A stretch of DNA of 64,000 nt from Streptomyces rubradiris (lineage in GTDB: Bacteria; Actinomycetota; Actinomycetes; Streptomycetales; Streptomycetaceae), in contig NZ_BNEA01000015.1 in the NCBI RefSeq assembly GCF_016860525.1, positions 1,984,001-2,048,000 of the forward strand, given 5' to 3'. The stretch's first letter is position 1. Each line of letters opens with the position of its first letter. The position numbers were made by a program, and so were the translations under genes. This document shows, piece by piece, positions 39,309-50,399 of this stretch. The notes under the pieces were generated by a model. It was not told the origin of the DNA. It did no database searches and saw only the letters and a program-made list of their open reading frames with translations.

Positions 39309-39762
39309 CGCGATGCCTCGCGGTCGCGCCCGCGCGGGGGCGAGGATGGTGCGGCGTGCTGGAAAGGTCACGGTACGCCTGTCTGAGGGGACCGCTCCGC
39401 AAGCGGCCGATTACGGTGAACCGTATGACAGGGGCATCCCGGAACCGAAGAGTCCGTGGATCTTCCTGACCACGCCGGCAGGCGGGCCAGCGACGCATCG
39501 GGCGATGGCCGGGAGCGGCCGGCGCGCCCGGAGCCGCCGGCAGCCGAGCAGGCCGCGCCGCGGACATCGCCCGCCGGGTGAAGGCGGAGAGCGTGCGGGC
39601 ATCCAGTCGCGGGTACGGCCGCGCAGCCGGTTGCGAGACCTGCGGAACCGGGGACGGCCGTGCTCTCGCCGGCTCACCCAGTGGTCCGGGCCGGGCCGGG
39701 CCGAGTCCGCGCCTGGTCCGGGTGAACCCGGCAGGACGGGCTCAGGCCCGTCGCCGCCCTCG
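39309..39762. other. Gene-free stretch
   Basis: Arg/Pro/Gly-rich frames on both strands without ribosome sites or recognisable domains; nothing I can support as a gene. Confidence 0.5.
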
Positions 39763-40152
39763 TCACGTGCCCGTCAGTCCCGCCCCCTCCATCAGGCCGC
39801 TGACCTCCGTGCCGGGCGGGGTGAGGAGGAAGACGTTGCGGTCCACCCGGTGCATCCCGCTGCCCAGGCCGAAGACGACGCCGGTGCTGAAGTCGAGGAC
39901 GCGCTTGGCCACATCCCCCTCCGCGCCGGACAGGTCGAGCAGCACCGGTACCCCGGCCATCAGGGTCTCGGCCACCTCCCGCGCGTCCGCGAAGACGTTG
40001 ACGCGCAGGACCACGAACCGGCGCCGGGTCTCGGTCTCGGCGTCGGGCAGCGAGCGGTGGTTCACCGCCGACGGCCAGGAGTCCCGGCCCCGCAGCGGCA
40101 CGACCTGGGCGAGCCCTTCCCACTGTTCATCGGTGACGTCGTAACGGCTCAC
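39763..40152 (-). CDS. SepF-like cell-division protein
   Basis: 129 residues from GTG at 40152 (AGGGGGAG, three bases spacing). The C-terminal SepF fold is clear: VLRVNVFADAREVAETLMAGVPVLLDLSG...AKRVLDFSTGVVFGLGSGMHRVDRNVFLLTPPG. SepF anchors FtsZ at the membrane. Its short N-terminus lacks a clear amphipathic helix, as in the extra SepF-like proteins of streptomycetes, so this is probably an accessory paralogue. Confidence 0.85.
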   Translation of the reverse strand: MSRYDVTDEQWEGLAQVVPLRGRDSWPSAVNHRSLPDAETETRRRFVVLRVNVFADAREVAETLMAGVPVLLDLSGAEGDVAKRVLDFSTGVVFGLGSGMHRVDRNVFLLTPPGTEVSGLMEGAGLTGT

Positions 40153-40356
40153 CGGCTCCCCCTGACCTGACTCGCGACCAATTGCACCAGCCAATTCTTA
40201 CGCCAAGTCACCCGTTCGGCCCAACACCGACACGAAAGGCCCCTCAGGGACCACCCCCCGCGGCCCCAGGGACGGCACGGATCACCAGCGCAAGAAGAGA
40301 AACCTCACAGGCCGTGCCGCGCCCCCGCTTCAGCGCCCTGCCCTAGCATCCGAGCC

Positions 40357-42171
40357 ATGACGGTCCTGCCTGACGACGGGCTCTCACTGGCCGCCGAGTT
40401 CCCTGACGCGACACACGAGCAGTGGCAACGCCTGGTGGAGGGCGTACTGCGCAGGTCAGGCAGGGAACTGTCCGGCGAGGCAGCGGAAGACGCCCTGTCC
40501 ACGACGCTGGAAGACGGGCTGCGCACCCGGCCCCTGTACACCGCGCGCGACGGCGCGCCCGACCCCGGCCTGCCGGGTTTCGCCCCGTTCGTGCGGGGCA
40601 GCCGCCCGGAGGGCACCGGTCCGAGCGGCTGGGACGTGCGCCAGCGGCACACGGCGCTCGGCGACGGCCCGGCGGACGCGGTGCTCGCCGACCTGGAGAA
40701 CGGCGGCACCTCGCTCTGGCTGGTGCTGGGCGAGGGCGGCATCCCGGTCCCGGAGCTGGGCCGCGCGCTGGACGGGGTGTACCTGGATCTGGCCCCCGTC
40801 GTGCTGGACGCCGGCCGTGACACCGTCCGGGCCGCCGAGGCCCTGCTGCGGCTGTACGCGGACAAGGGCGTGGACGCCGGCGCGGTGCGCGGCAACCTGG
40901 GCGGTGACCCGCTCGGGTACGAGGCCCGTACCGGCACCGCGCAGCCCTTCGCGCCGTACGCCGAACTGGCCGTGCGCTGCGCCGAGGGGTACCCGGGGCT
41001 GCGCGCGCTGACCGTGGACGCGCTGCCGTACCACGAGGCGGGCGGCTCGGCCGCGCAGGAGCTGGGTGCCTCGCTGGCCACGGGTGTGGCCTATCTGCGG
41101 GAGCTGACCGAGGCCGGGCTCGGCGTCGAACAGGCCCTCGGCCAGCTGGAGTTCCGGTACGCGGCGACCGCAGACCAGTTCCTGACCATCGCCAAGCTGC
41201 GCGCGGCGCGCCGGCTGTGGGCGCGGGTCGCCGAGGTGTGCGGGGCGCCGGCGGCGGGCGCGCAGCCGCAGCACGTGGTGACGTCGCCGGTGATGATGAC
41301 CCGCCGCGACCCGTGGGTGAACATGCTCCGCACCACGGTCGCGGCGCTGGCCGCCGGGGTGGGCGGCGCGGACGCGGTGACGGTGCTGCCGTTCGACCAC
41401 GCGCTGGGGCTGCCCGACGCGTTCGCCCGGCGGATCGCCCGCAACACCTCCACCATCCTGATCGAGGAGTCCCATCTGGCCCGGGTCGTCGACCCGGCGG
41501 GCGGCTCCTGGTACGTGGAGCGGCTGACCGCCGACCTGGCGGAGGCCGCCTGGTCCTTCTTCCGGTCCGTCGAGCGCGACGGCGGGCAGGCGGCCGTGCT
41601 GCGCTCCGGGCGGCTGCGCACCGACCTCGCCACGACCTGGGCGGAGCGGTCCAAGCGGCTCGCCAGGCGGCGCGAACCCATCACCGGTGTCAGTGAGTTC
41701 CCGTCGCTGACGGAGAAGCCGGTGGAGCGCCGGCCCGCGCCCGAGCCGCCCTCGGGCGGGCTGCCCCGGGTGCGCCGGGACGAGGCGTACGAGGAGCTGC
41801 GCGCCCGCTCCGACGCCCATCTGGCGGCGACCGGCGCCCGGCCCCGGATCTATCTGGCCACGATCGGCTCCCCGGCCGAGTACACCGCGCGCGCGTCCTT
41901 CGCCGCCAACCTCTTCCAGGCCGGCGGCATCGAACCGGTCACCGAGGGAAACTTCGAGGACAGCGGCGCCACCGAGGCCGTGGTGTGCTCCAGCGACGCG
42001 CTCTACGCCGAACAGGCCGAGCGGACCGCGGCGACGCTGCGCGCGGCCGGGGCCCGGCACGTGTTCCTGGCGGGCCGGGGCGAGTACCCCGGCATCGACT
42101 CGTACGTCTTCGCGGGCTGTGACGCCGTGGATGTGCTGTCCGCGACCCTCGACCGCATGGGAGTGTCCTGA
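40357..42171 (+). CDS. mutA: Methylmalonyl-CoA mutase small subunit
   Basis: 604 residues. TIM-barrel domain (about 60-440) with [24 protein letters not shown], then a Rossmann domain that lacks the cobalamin-binding D-x-H-x-x-G, as expected of the non-catalytic subunit. Forms the heterodimer interconverting succinyl-CoA and methylmalonyl-CoA, which feeds polyketide extension. Its TGA shares a base with the mutB ATG. Confidence 0.92.
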   Translation: MTVLPDDGLSLAAEFPDATHEQWQRLVEGVLRRSGRELSGEAAEDALSTTLEDGLRTRPLYTARDGAPDPGLPGFAPFVRGSRPEGTGPSGWDVRQRHTALGDGPADAVLADLENGGTSLWLVLGEGGIPVPELGRALDGVYLDLAPVVLDAGRDTVRAAEALLRLYADKGVDAGAVRGNLGGDPLGYEARTGTAQPFAPYAELAVRCAEGYPGLRALTVDALPYHEAGGSAAQELGASLATGVAYLRELTEAGLGVEQALGQLEFRYAATADQFLTIAKLRAARRLWARVAEVCGAPAAGAQPQHVVTSPVMMTRRDPWVNMLRTTVAALAAGVGGADAVTVLPFDHALGLPDAFARRIARNTSTILIEESHLARVVDPAGGSWYVERLTADLAEAAWSFFRSVERDGGQAAVLRSGRLRTDLATTWAERSKRLARRREPITGVSEFPSLTEKPVERRPAPEPPSGGLPRVRRDEAYEELRARSDAHLAATGARPRIYLATIGSPAEYTARASFAANLFQAGGIEPVTEGNFEDSGATEAVVCSSDALYAEQAERTAATLRAAGARHVFLAGRGEYPGIDSYVFAGCDAVDVLSATLDRMGVS

Positions 42172-44345
42172 TGGGAATCCCCGACTTCTCCGGCATCGAG
42201 CTGGGCACCCCGGCCGCCGACGCCACCGAGGACGACTGGCGCGCGGCGCTGCGGCGGGCCGCCGGGGACGCGGAGCCGGTGTGGGAGACCCCGGAGGGCA
42301 TCGGGGTCAAGCCGCTGTACACCGGACGTGACCTGGAGGGCCTGGACTTCCTGGGTACCTACCCGGGCATCGCGCCGTATCTGCGCGGCCCGTACCCGAC
42401 GATGTACGTCAACCAGCCCTGGACGATCCGGCAGTACGCGGGCTTCTCCACCGCCGAGGAGTCCAACGCGTTCTACCGGCGCAACCTGGCGGCCGGTCAG
42501 AAGGGCCTGTCGGTCGCCTTCGACCTGCCCACGCACCGGGGTTACGACAGCGACCACCCGCGGGTGACGGGTGACGTCGGCATGGCGGGCGTGGCCATCG
42601 ACTCGATCTACGACATGCGGCAGTTGTTCGACGGCATCCCGCTGGACCGGATGACCGTGTCGATGACGATGAACGGCGCGGTGCTGCCGGTGCTGGCGCT
42701 GTACATCGTGGCGGCGGAGGAGCAGGGCGTACCGCCCGAGAAGCTGGCCGGGACCATTCAGAACGACATTCTGAAGGAGTTCATGGTCCGCAACACCTAC
42801 ATCTATCCGCCGAAGCCGTCGATGCGGATCATCTCCGACATCTTCGCGTACACCTCGCGGAAGATGCCGCGCTACAACTCCATCTCCATCTCCGGCTACC
42901 ACATCCAGGAGGCGGGTGCGACGGCCGACCTGGAGCTGGCGTACACCCTCGCGGACGGTGTGGAGTACATCCGGGCGGGCCGTGAGGCGGGCCTGGACGT
43001 GGACGCGTTCGCGCCCCGGCTGTCGTTCTTCTGGGCGATCGGCATGAACTTCTTCATGGAGGTCGCCAAGCTGCGGGCGGCCCGGCTGCTGTGGGCGAAG
43101 CTCGTGAAGCAGTTCGACCCGCAGAACCCCAAGTCCCTGTCGCTGCGCACGCATTCGCAGACCTCGGGCTGGTCGCTGACCGCGCAGGACGTCTTCAACA
43201 ACGTCACCCGCACCTGTGTGGAGGCGATGGCGGCCACCCAGGGTCACACCCAGTCGCTGCACACCAACGCGCTCGACGAGGCGCTGGCGCTGCCGACCGA
43301 CTTCTCGGCGCGCATCGCCCGCAACACCCAGCTGCTGATCCAGCAGGAGTCGGGCACCACCCGGGTCATCGACCCGTGGGGCGGCAGCGCGTACGTGGAG
43401 CGGCTGACGTACGACCTGGCCCGCAAGGCGTGGGCGCACATCCAGGAGGTCGAGCGGGCGGGCGGCATGGCGCAGGCCATCGACGCGGGCATCCCGAAGC
43501 TGCGCGTGGAGGAGGCCGCGGCCCGCACCCAGGCCCGGATCGACTCCGGGCGGCAGCCGGTGATCGGCGTGAACAAGTACCGGGTGGACAGCGACGAGCA
43601 GATCGAGGTGCTGAAGGTCGACAACTCGGCCGTGCGCGCCCAGCAGATCGAGAAGCTGCGGCGGCTGCGCGCGGAGCGGGACGAGACCGCCTGCCGGGAC
43701 GCGCTGGACGCGCTGACCCGGGCGGCGGACGGCACCGACAACCTGCTGGAGCTCGCGGTGCGCGCGGCCCGCGCCAAGGCGACGGTCGGCGAGATCTCCG
43801 ACGCCCTGGAGAAGGTGTACGGGCGGCACGCCGGGCAGATCCGTACGATCTCCGGTGTGTACCGCAACGAGGCAGGGCAGTCGGCGTCGGTGGACCGCAC
43901 CCGGGCGCTGGTGGACGCGTTCGGGGAGGCCGAGGGGCGCCGGCCGCGCATCCTGGTGGCGAAGATGGGGCAGGACGGCCACGACCGCGGCCAGAAGGTG
44001 ATCGCGACGGCCTTCGCCGACCTCGGTTTCGACGTGGACGTCGGCCCGCTGTTCCAGACGCCGGAGGAGGTCGCCCGGCAGGCGGTCGAGGCGGATGTGC
44101 ACGTGGTCGGGGTGTCCTCGCTGGCCGCCGGGCACCTCACGCTGGTGCCGGCGTTGCGCGAGAAGCTCGCCGAGGAAGGCCGCGAGGACATCATGATCGT
44201 GGTCGGCGGGGTGATCCCGCCGCAGGACGTGCCGACGCTCAGGGAGATGGGCGCGGCGGAGGTGTTCCTGCCCGGGACGGTGATCCCGGACGCGGCCCAC
44301 GACCTGGTGAAGCGGCTGGCGGCCGACCTCGGGCACGAGCTGTAG
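42171..44345 (+). CDS. mutB: Methylmalonyl-CoA mutase large, catalytic subunit
   Basis: 724 residues. Substrate barrel with [20 protein letters not shown] and [13 protein letters not shown]-terminal B12 domain with Q-D-G-H604-D-R-G, where His604 is the lower cobalt ligand. Catalyses the adenosylcobalamin radical rearrangement. Central gene of mutA-mutB-meaB. Confidence 0.95.
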   Translation: MGIPDFSGIELGTPAADATEDDWRAALRRAAGDAEPVWETPEGIGVKPLYTGRDLEGLDFLGTYPGIAPYLRGPYPTMYVNQPWTIRQYAGFSTAEESNAFYRRNLAAGQKGLSVAFDLPTHRGYDSDHPRVTGDVGMAGVAIDSIYDMRQLFDGIPLDRMTVSMTMNGAVLPVLALYIVAAEEQGVPPEKLAGTIQNDILKEFMVRNTYIYPPKPSMRIISDIFAYTSRKMPRYNSISISGYHIQEAGATADLELAYTLADGVEYIRAGREAGLDVDAFAPRLSFFWAIGMNFFMEVAKLRAARLLWAKLVKQFDPQNPKSLSLRTHSQTSGWSLTAQDVFNNVTRTCVEAMAATQGHTQSLHTNALDEALALPTDFSARIARNTQLLIQQESGTTRVIDPWGGSAYVERLTYDLARKAWAHIQEVERAGGMAQAIDAGIPKLRVEEAAARTQARIDSGRQPVIGVNKYRVDSDEQIEVLKVDNSAVRAQQIEKLRRLRAERDETACRDALDALTRAADGTDNLLELAVRAARAKATVGEISDALEKVYGRHAGQIRTISGVYRNEAGQSASVDRTRALVDAFGEAEGRRPRILVAKMGQDGHDRGQKVIATAFADLGFDVDVGPLFQTPEEVARQAVEADVHVVGVSSLAAGHLTLVPALREKLAEEGREDIMIVVGGVIPPQDVPTLREMGAAEVFLPGTVIPDAAHDLVKRLAADLGHEL

Positions 44346-44350
44346 CGGCG

Positions 44351-45355
44351 ATGGCAGCGATCGATCTCGACACGTACGTGAAGGGTGTGCTCGACGGGAA
44401 ACGGGCCCTGGTGGCCCGCGCCATCACGCTCGTGGAGTCCACCCGGCCACAACACCGGGAGCTGGCGCAGCGGCTGCTGACCGAGCTGCTGCCATACAGC
44501 GGCCGGGCGCGGCGGATCGGTGTGAGCGGGGTGCCCGGTGTCGGCAAGTCGACGTTCATCGACGCGTTCGGCACGATGCTGACCTCGCTGGGGCACCGGG
44601 TCGCGGTGCTCGCCGTCGACCCGTCCTCGACCCGCACGGGCGGCTCCATCCTCGGTGACAAGACGCGGATGGAGCGGCTCGCGGTGGACCCGGCGGCCTT
44701 TGTCCGGCCCTCCCCCAGCGCGGGCACGCTGGGCGGGGTCGCCAAGGCCACCCGGGAGTCGATGGTGGTGATGGAGGCGGCGGGCTACGACGTGGTCCTG
44801 GTGGAGACCGTCGGGGTGGGCCAGTCGGAGACGGCGGTCGCCGACATGGTCGACTCCTTCCTGCTGCTCACCCTGGCCCGCACCGGCGATCAGTTGCAGG
44901 GCATCAAGAAGGGTGTCCTGGAGCTGGCCGACGTGATCGCCGTGAACAAGGCGGACGGCCCGCACGAGCGGGACGCGCGGGCCGCGGCCCGGGAACTGGC
45001 GGGCGCGCTGCGACTGATGCACGGCAAGGACGCCTTCTGGACGCCGCCGGTGCTGCATTGCAGCGCGCGGGAGCCGGCCGGTCTGGACACGGTGTGGGAG
45101 CGGCTGGAGCAGCACCGCCGGCTGCTGGAGACCACCGGGCGGCTGGCGGCCAGGCGCAGGGAGCAGCAGGTCGGCTGGGTGTGGGCGATGGTCCGGGACG
45201 AGCTGCTGGGCCGGCTGCACGCCGATCCGGCGGTCCGCGCGGCCGCCCCGGACCTGGAACGCCGGGTCAGGGAGGGCGAGTTGACTGCGACGTTGGCGGC
45301 GGAGCGGATTCTGGCCGCCTTCGAGGGCCGTACGGGTCCCACGGCCGGGGACTGA
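44351..45355 (+). CDS. meaB: MeaB, mutase-protecting G-protein chaperone
   Basis: 334 residues, ATG at 44351 five bases after mutB. G1 motif GVPGVGKST near residue 60, LAVDPSSTRTGGSILGDKTRM, ETVGVGQSE, and NKAD for guanine. MeaB loads and protects the cobalamin cofactor of the mutase through GTP hydrolysis (established). Formerly annotated ArgK. Confidence 0.92.
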   Translation: MAAIDLDTYVKGVLDGKRALVARAITLVESTRPQHRELAQRLLTELLPYSGRARRIGVSGVPGVGKSTFIDAFGTMLTSLGHRVAVLAVDPSSTRTGGSILGDKTRMERLAVDPAAFVRPSPSAGTLGGVAKATRESMVVMEAAGYDVVLVETVGVGQSETAVADMVDSFLLLTLARTGDQLQGIKKGVLELADVIAVNKADGPHERDARAAARELAGALRLMHGKDAFWTPPVLHCSAREPAGLDTVWERLEQHRRLLETTGRLAARRREQQVGWVWAMVRDELLGRLHADPAVRAAAPDLERRVREGELTATLAAERILAAFEGRTGPTAGD

Positions 45356-45361
45356 CCGGGA

Positions 45362-45390
45362 GCGGTCCCGGGGGCGTGCCCCGGGACCGC
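45362..45390 (+). terminator. Stem-loop after meaB
   Basis: GCGGTCCCGGGG / CCCCGGGACCGC, twelve-base perfect arms and a five-base loop, starting six bases past the stop. Confidence 0.8.
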
Positions 45391-45407
45391 GTGCCGGGCC
45401 GGTGCCA

Positions 45408-45590
45408 CCAGGTGACGGGCAGCGAGGTCACGCCGTGGACCAGCCGGCCGGCGGACCGGGGCACCTGGTCGGCCGGGGTGTCCAGGCGCAGCGTGGGGAA
45501 CCTGCGCAGCAGACTGCCGAGGGCGCCGACGGAGAACAGCACGAACAGCGTGAGCCCGGTGACGAACACCTTGCGGCGCCCGGGGACGGT
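45408..45590 (-). pseudogene. P450 C-terminal and MFS fragments, fused remnants
   Basis: Reading leftward, about 45590-45530 encodes [19 protein letters not shown], like a membrane helix of an EmrB-type exporter. It runs straight into [35 protein letters not shown], a typical cytochrome P450 C-terminus. The heme-binding region and everything before it are missing. Confidence 0.6.
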
Positions 45591-45591
45591 G

Positions 45592-46340
45592 CGTCGACGT
45601 GCAGGGTGCGGGGCAGCGTGCCGTGGCGCCTGGCCTGCACCATCTTGCTCACGCCGCCGACGCCGGCCGCCGCCATGGTGTGCCCGATGTTCGACTTCAG
45701 CGAGCCGAGCCGCAGCGGACGGGTGGCCGGCCGGTTCTGGCCGTAGGTGGCGAGCAGGGCCTGGGCCTCGATGGGGTCGCCGAGCCGGGTGCCGGTGCCG
45801 TGCGCCTCCACTGCGTCTACGTCCCCCGGCATGAGCCGGGCGTCGGCGAGGGCCTGCCGGATCACCCGGCGCTGGGCGCGGCCGTTGGGCGCGGTCAGAC
45901 CGTTGCCGGCGCCGTCCTGGTTGACCGCGCTGCCCCGCACCACGGCCAGCACCGGGTGCCCGAGCCGCCGGGCGTCGGACAGCCGCTCCAGCAGGAGCAG
46001 GCCCCACGCCCTCGCCCCAGGCCGTGCCGTCGGCGGCGCCGGCGAAGGACTTGCAGTGGCACCAGTTCGCGGTGGAGTGCGCGCACCCCGGACAGCTCGG
46101 CCGCGGCCTCCTCGGCCAGCCGCTCGGCGAGCGCGGCCGGGGTGGGGCAGTCGGACAGCACGGTCGGCGGCACCTGGAGGCCGGTCGTCGCCGTCATCTG
46201 GTCGCGCAGTTCGACGGCGGTGAGCGAGTCGATGCCGATGTCCTTGAAGGACCGCGCCGGGTCCACGTCGTCGGGACCGGCGTGCCCGAAGACCGCGGCG
46301 GTGTCCCGGCGGACGATGTCGAGCAGGGCGCGGGCCCGTA
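45592..46340 (-). pseudogene. Type I polyketide synthase remnant: ACP plus broken ketosynthase
   Basis: The first part (46335-46105) is an intact-looking acyl carrier domain, [27 protein letters not shown] then [14 protein letters not shown] with the phosphopantetheine Ser. It then jumps into the middle of a ketosynthase: [17 protein letters not shown], a frameshift near 46010, and [73 protein letters not shown]. The active-site Cys half is deleted. It stops abruptly at about 45595. A decayed cluster end. Confidence 0.8.
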
Positions 46341-46470
46341 GAACGTGTCGAAGATCACTCCCGGGAAGCCGCCCGGGTGTTGGTAGCCTCGGCAGACCAA
46401 CTGGGCGGTGGCCAGGGCCGATTCGAGTGGGTTGCGCGGGAAGCCGCAGCCGGACGAGGATCATCTCCTT

Positions 46471-47871
46471 GTGAGCCAACATTTCGATGTCGTTGTTCTA
46501 GGAGCGGGCCCGGGCGGCTACACCGCGGCGGTTCGCAGCGCACAACTCGGCCTGTCCACCGCGGTGGTGGAGGAGCGTTACTGGGGAGGTGTCTGCCTCA
46601 ACGTCGGCTGCATCCCCTCCAAGGCGCTGCTGCGCAACGCCGAGATGGTGCAGTTCGTCACGAACGAAGCCAAGGCGTACGGAATCTCCGTGGGCGACAA
46701 CGTGTCCGCGGACTTCCGGGTCGCCCACGAGCGCAGCCGCAAGGTGGCCGACGGCCGGGTCAAGGGCGTTCACTATCTGATGAAGAAGAACGCCATCACC
46801 CAGTTCGAGGGTCGGGGTGTCTTCACCGACGACCACAGCCTGACGGTGACCTACCCGGACGGCCGCACGGAGGCGGTGACTTTCGGCCACTGCATCATCG
46901 CCGCGGGCGCCACGCCCCGGCTGCTGCCCGGCACCTCCCTGTCGGACCGTGTGGTCACCTACGAGAGCCAGATCCTCAGCGAGACGCTGCCGGACAGCAT
47001 CGTCATCGCGGGCGCCGGCGCCATCGGTGTGGAGTTCGCCTATGTGCTGCGCAGCTACGGCGTGGACGTCACCATCGTGGAGTTCCTCGACCGCATGGTC
47101 CCGCTGGAGGACGAGGAGATCTCCAAGGAACTGGCGAAGCACTACCGCAAGCTCGGCATCGAGGTGCTGACCGGCACGGCCGTGGAGAGCATCGACGACT
47201 CGGGCCCGCGGGTCCGGGTGACCGTGAACAAGAACGGCGAGCGCCGGACCCTGGAGACCGACAAGGTGCTCCAGGCCATCGGCTTCGCGCCGAACGTGCG
47301 GGGCTACGGCCTGGAGAACACCGGGGTCCGCCTCACCGAGCGCGGCGCCATCGACGTCGACGGCCGGTGCCGGACCAGCGTGCCGCACATCTTCGCCATC
47401 GGTGACGTCACCGCCAAGCTGATGCTGGCGCACGCCGCCGAGTCCATGGGCGTGGTGGCCGCGGAGACCATCGCGGACGCGGAGACCATGGAGCTGGACT
47501 ACACCATGATTCCGCGGGCGACCTACTGCCAGCCCCAGGTGGCCAGCTTCGGCTGGACGGAGGCCCAGGCCCGCGAGCGGGGCTTCGACGTCCAGGTGGC
47601 CAAGTTCCCCTTCACCGCCAACGGCAAGGCGCACGGCCTCGGTCACCCCGTCGGCTTCGTCAAGATCATCAGCGATGCCACGCACGGTGAGCTGCTCGGC
47701 GCCCACCTCATCGGCCCCGAGGTCACCGAACTGCTTCCGGAGCTGACCCTGGCCCAGCAGTGGGACCTGACGGTCCACGAGGTCGCCCGCAACGTGCACG
47801 CGCACCCGACGCTCGGCGAGGCGGTCAAGGAGGCCATCCACGGCCTGGCCGGCCACATGATCAACATGTGA
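46471..47871 (+). CDS. lpd: Dihydrolipoyl dehydrogenase
   Basis: 466 residues from GTG at 46471 with GAGGA upstream. FAD site [17 protein letters not shown], redox disulfide [13 protein letters not shown] site [13 protein letters not shown], second FAD motif [17 protein letters not shown], and C-terminal HAHPTLGE with the catalytic His-Glu pair. Regenerates oxidised lipoamide for 2-oxo-acid dehydrogenases, though none is adjacent. It starts only 130 bases from polyketide debris. Confidence 0.9.
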   Translation: MSQHFDVVVLGAGPGGYTAAVRSAQLGLSTAVVEERYWGGVCLNVGCIPSKALLRNAEMVQFVTNEAKAYGISVGDNVSADFRVAHERSRKVADGRVKGVHYLMKKNAITQFEGRGVFTDDHSLTVTYPDGRTEAVTFGHCIIAAGATPRLLPGTSLSDRVVTYESQILSETLPDSIVIAGAGAIGVEFAYVLRSYGVDVTIVEFLDRMVPLEDEEISKELAKHYRKLGIEVLTGTAVESIDDSGPRVRVTVNKNGERRTLETDKVLQAIGFAPNVRGYGLENTGVRLTERGAIDVDGRCRTSVPHIFAIGDVTAKLMLAHAAESMGVVAAETIADAETMELDYTMIPRATYCQPQVASFGWTEAQARERGFDVQVAKFPFTANGKAHGLGHPVGFVKIISDATHGELLGAHLIGPEVTELLPELTLAQQWDLTVHEVARNVHAHPTLGEAVKEAIHGLAGHMINM

Positions 47872-48188
47872 CACACCGGTACCGCTTCCCCCCTGTCTGA
47901 CCTGCGGTGATGCAGGTCAGACAGGGAGCCTGCGACATCCCTGGGCCTCCTCTGGGACTTCGCGCCCGCGGTCGACGAGGCCCTTCTCCAGCCGCTTCTC
48001 TCTCCCCCCGCACGAGCGCCGTTGGCGCTGTCCTTCTTCAGAGGAGAGATCACATCCAACGCCGCCAAGCCGCGTCTCTGCACGCGTAGTTGGAGTAGTG
48101 CCGACCCACTGACTTGCGCTCGCGTCTGGTGAAGGGGCGTCCCGGAAATGAACGGCCGGGTCACCCTGGTACGCGGTACGGTGCGCAG
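47872..48188. other. Intergenic region with terminator
   Basis: Holds the lpd terminator (47891-47926). The remainder shows no gene or clear regulatory repeat. Confidence 0.5.
47891..47926 (+). terminator. Stem-loop after lpd
   Basis: CCCTGTCTGACCTGC / GCAGGTCAGACAGGG, fifteen-base perfect arms, six-base loop, 20 bases past the stop. Confidence 0.85.
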
Positions 48189-48620
48189 ATGTCGGAGATC
48201 AGGAAGTTTCAAGTCACCTTTGACTGTGCGGAACCTGAGCGTCTCGCTCGCTTCTGGTGCGAAGTGCTGGGGTACGTCATGCCACCACCCGAGGGGTTCA
48301 CCACCTGGGACGATTTCAACCGCACCCTGCCTCCTGAGAAACGGGGATCATGGGCCGCCTGCTGTGATCCCTCGGGCGTGGGTCCGCGCCTGTACTTCCA
48401 GCGCGTCCCTGAAGGAAAGGTCGTCAAGAACCGGGTGCATCTCGACGTCCGGGTCGGCACCGGACTCGTGGGGGACGAGCGTCTCGCCGCGCTTGAAGCC
48501 GAGTGCGCGCGGCTGGTCAAGCTCGGTGCCACCCACGTGCAAACGCTGTACGCCGATGAGGAAAACGAGTCGTGCATCCCGATGCTGGACATCGAGGGCA
48601 ACGAGTTCTGTATCGACTGA
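48189..48620 (+). CDS. VOC-family (glyoxalase-like) protein
   Basis: 143 residues from ATG at 48189. KFQVTFDCAEPERLARFWCEVLGY opens the first beta-alpha-beta-beta-beta module, and RVHLDVRV and PMLDIEGNEFCI belong to the second. The streptomycete group has no fixed substrate; some act in drug binding. Stands alone between terminator and the monooxygenase operon. Confidence 0.8.
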   Translation: MSEIRKFQVTFDCAEPERLARFWCEVLGYVMPPPEGFTTWDDFNRTLPPEKRGSWAACCDPSGVGPRLYFQRVPEGKVVKNRVHLDVRVGTGLVGDERLAALEAECARLVKLGATHVQTLYADEENESCIPMLDIEGNEFCID

Positions 48621-48765
48621 ACATGCCCGTGCCCCGATAGCCGCCGTCCGCGAAGACGGTGGCCCGGCCCTGCCCGACTGTGGCCCGGCCTACGGTGGCC
48701 TTCGCGCCGGAAAGTCGATCATCTCGGCCGGCCAACAGCCGAGGGGCAGCTCTCAGTTGCTGTGG

Positions 48766-49851
48766 TCAGCAGGGCTTGAAGTCGGGGTAGTAGGCCGCGG
48801 CGGCAGTCGCGGTGTTGATGTTCCGTGGGAAGAGCGCGGCTTCGTAGGCACGGATGGCCGCGTCGATGTCCTGTGGCTGTTCGGCGATGGCGTTGCCGAG
48901 CCGGCCCGCGTCGAAGAGCGCCCAGTTCGCTCCTTCGCCGTCCGGCGGTGCCAGGTGGGCGGCGTCTCCGATGAGCGTGACCCCCGGTACGTGTTCCCAG
49001 CGGTGCCCGATCGGCAGCCCGTACAAGGGGCGGAAGATCGGCGGGGTGTCGCTGTCCGCGACCAGGGCGACGAGCTCCGGCGCCCACCCCTCGAACATCG
49101 CCGCGACGGTGCGGGCGGCCGCGGGGCCGTCTGCGAAGTCGATGCCGTCGAACCAGTCGAGCGGCTGGTCGAACATGGCGTAGGAGTGCAGGGTGTCCGC
49201 ACGCTCGCGCTGCACGCCGAGACCGATGCGGGTGGTCTCGTCGTAGGCGGTCATCGACCCGCCGCCGACCAGCGCCAGTGTGGCGGGGTGCCGGGTGCCG
49301 CTCTCATACAGGTACGTCTCGACCATCGAGCGTCCGGCATAGACGGGCGTGGCGTCGGAGAGCAACGGCCGGACCTTCGACCAGGCACCGTCGGCGCCGA
49401 CGACGATGTCGGTGACCGTCGTCGACCCGTCGGCGAAGGTCACTTCGTGACGGCCGTCGGCGAGGGTCCGGACGCTCCGGGTCTTGTGGCCCCAGACGAC
49501 GCTGTCGGCAGGCAGGGATTCCAGCAGCAACTGTCGCAGCTCGCCACGCTGCACCTCGGGGCGGCCTCCGGCGGGGTCATCGGGCCGGTCCGCCAGGATG
49601 GTGCCGTCAGGCGCCACGTCGCGGGACGCCTGGCGGCCTTCGAGGACGAGGGACCGGAAGCCGTCCATCAGGCCGGCCGCACGGATACCGTGCTGTCCGT
49701 TGTAGTCGTGGATGTCGAGCATGCCGCCTTGGCCACGGGCCTGGGCGGACACCTCCGCCTCGTACACCGTGGACGGGATTCCATGTACTGCCAGGGTTCG
49801 TGCCAGTGTCAGTCCCGCGAGACCGGCACCGATGATGGTGATCTGAGTCAT
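48766..49851 (-). CDS. FAD-dependent monooxygenase (TetX-like)
   Basis: 361 residues from ATG at 49851. FAD fold [53 protein letters not shown], and GDAAHLAPPDGEGANWALFDAGRLG. This GMLD...NGQ and P-P-x-GEGAN form is that of TetX-like hydroxylases that act on flat aromatics or antibiotics. It follows a MarR gene by 82 bases on the same strand, so substrate-induced expression is likely. Confidence 0.85.
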   Translation of the reverse strand: MTQITIIGAGLAGLTLARTLAVHGIPSTVYEAEVSAQARGQGGMLDIHDYNGQHGIRAAGLMDGFRSLVLEGRQASRDVAPDGTILADRPDDPAGGRPEVQRGELRQLLLESLPADSVVWGHKTRSVRTLADGRHEVTFADGSTTVTDIVVGADGAWSKVRPLLSDATPVYAGRSMVETYLYESGTRHPATLALVGGGSMTAYDETTRIGLGVQRERADTLHSYAMFDQPLDWFDGIDFADGPAAARTVAAMFEGWAPELVALVADSDTPPIFRPLYGLPIGHRWEHVPGVTLIGDAAHLAPPDGEGANWALFDAGRLGNAIAEQPQDIDAAIRAYEAALFPRNINTATAAAAYYPDFKPC

Positions 49852-49933
49852 ACACGCTTCCTTACCGCTGGTGTCCGGACCGGCGGTCCCGGCCGCGAGG
49901 CCGCAGGCCGCCATGCGGAGTGGTGGAGCCGGG

Positions 49934-50374
49934 TCAGGGAGAGCCGGGTGGTTCGATCCGGGAGGCGAGTTGTTCCAGCAGTTCGTGGAGTCGCGCCCGC
50001 TCCGCGGCGCCGAGCGGCGCGAGGATCGACTCCTCGACGCGGTCCATGGCCTCTTCGAATCCCTGGATCAGTTCGAAGCCCGCTGGAGTGACCTGCACCC
50101 GGCGGCTTCGCGTGTCGTCCTCCTGCGTCCGGCGCTCCACGAGTCCGCGCCGTTCGAGTCCGGCCAGGAGCCGCGAGACGCTCGGCGCACTGGTGCGCAT
50201 GGCCCGTGCGACGTCACGCTGAATGGCATCCGGGTTCTTCGACAGGTACGCCAGCACGGCACTCTGCTCGTGCGTGAGGCCGCGTTCCCGTATCCAGTCA
50301 TCAGCGATCCGTCGCTGCCCCCACACCACCCATCGCATCAGCTCCAACGTGCTCTCCCGCTGCGCACCCTTCAT
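49934..50374 (-). CDS. MarR-family regulator
   Basis: 146 residues from ATG at 50374; a longer start at 50434 is unlikely because it crosses the operator. Winged helix: LTHEQSAVLAYLSKNPDAIQRDVARAMRTSAPSVSRLLAGLERRGLVERRTQEDDTRSRRVQVT. Probably represses itself and the downstream monooxygenase until a phenolic or drug ligand binds. Confidence 0.85.
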   Translation of the reverse strand: MKGAQRESTLELMRWVVWGQRRIADDWIRERGLTHEQSAVLAYLSKNPDAIQRDVARAMRTSAPSVSRLLAGLERRGLVERRTQEDDTRSRRVQVTPAGFELIQGFEEAMDRVEESILAPLGAAERARLHELLEQLASRIEPPGSP

Positions 50375-50390
50375 AGTTAGCACGTTAACT
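50375..50390. promoter_or_regulatory. Candidate MarR operator
   Basis: AGTTA-GCACGT-TAACT, five-base perfect arms in a locally AT-rich patch, abutting the marR start codon. Confidence 0.5.
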
Positions 50391-50399
50391 GTTGCGGCG

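Noticed and set aside
39414..39677. Arg-rich minus-strand frame
   Set aside because: Composition typical of antisense GC-rich DNA; no domain.
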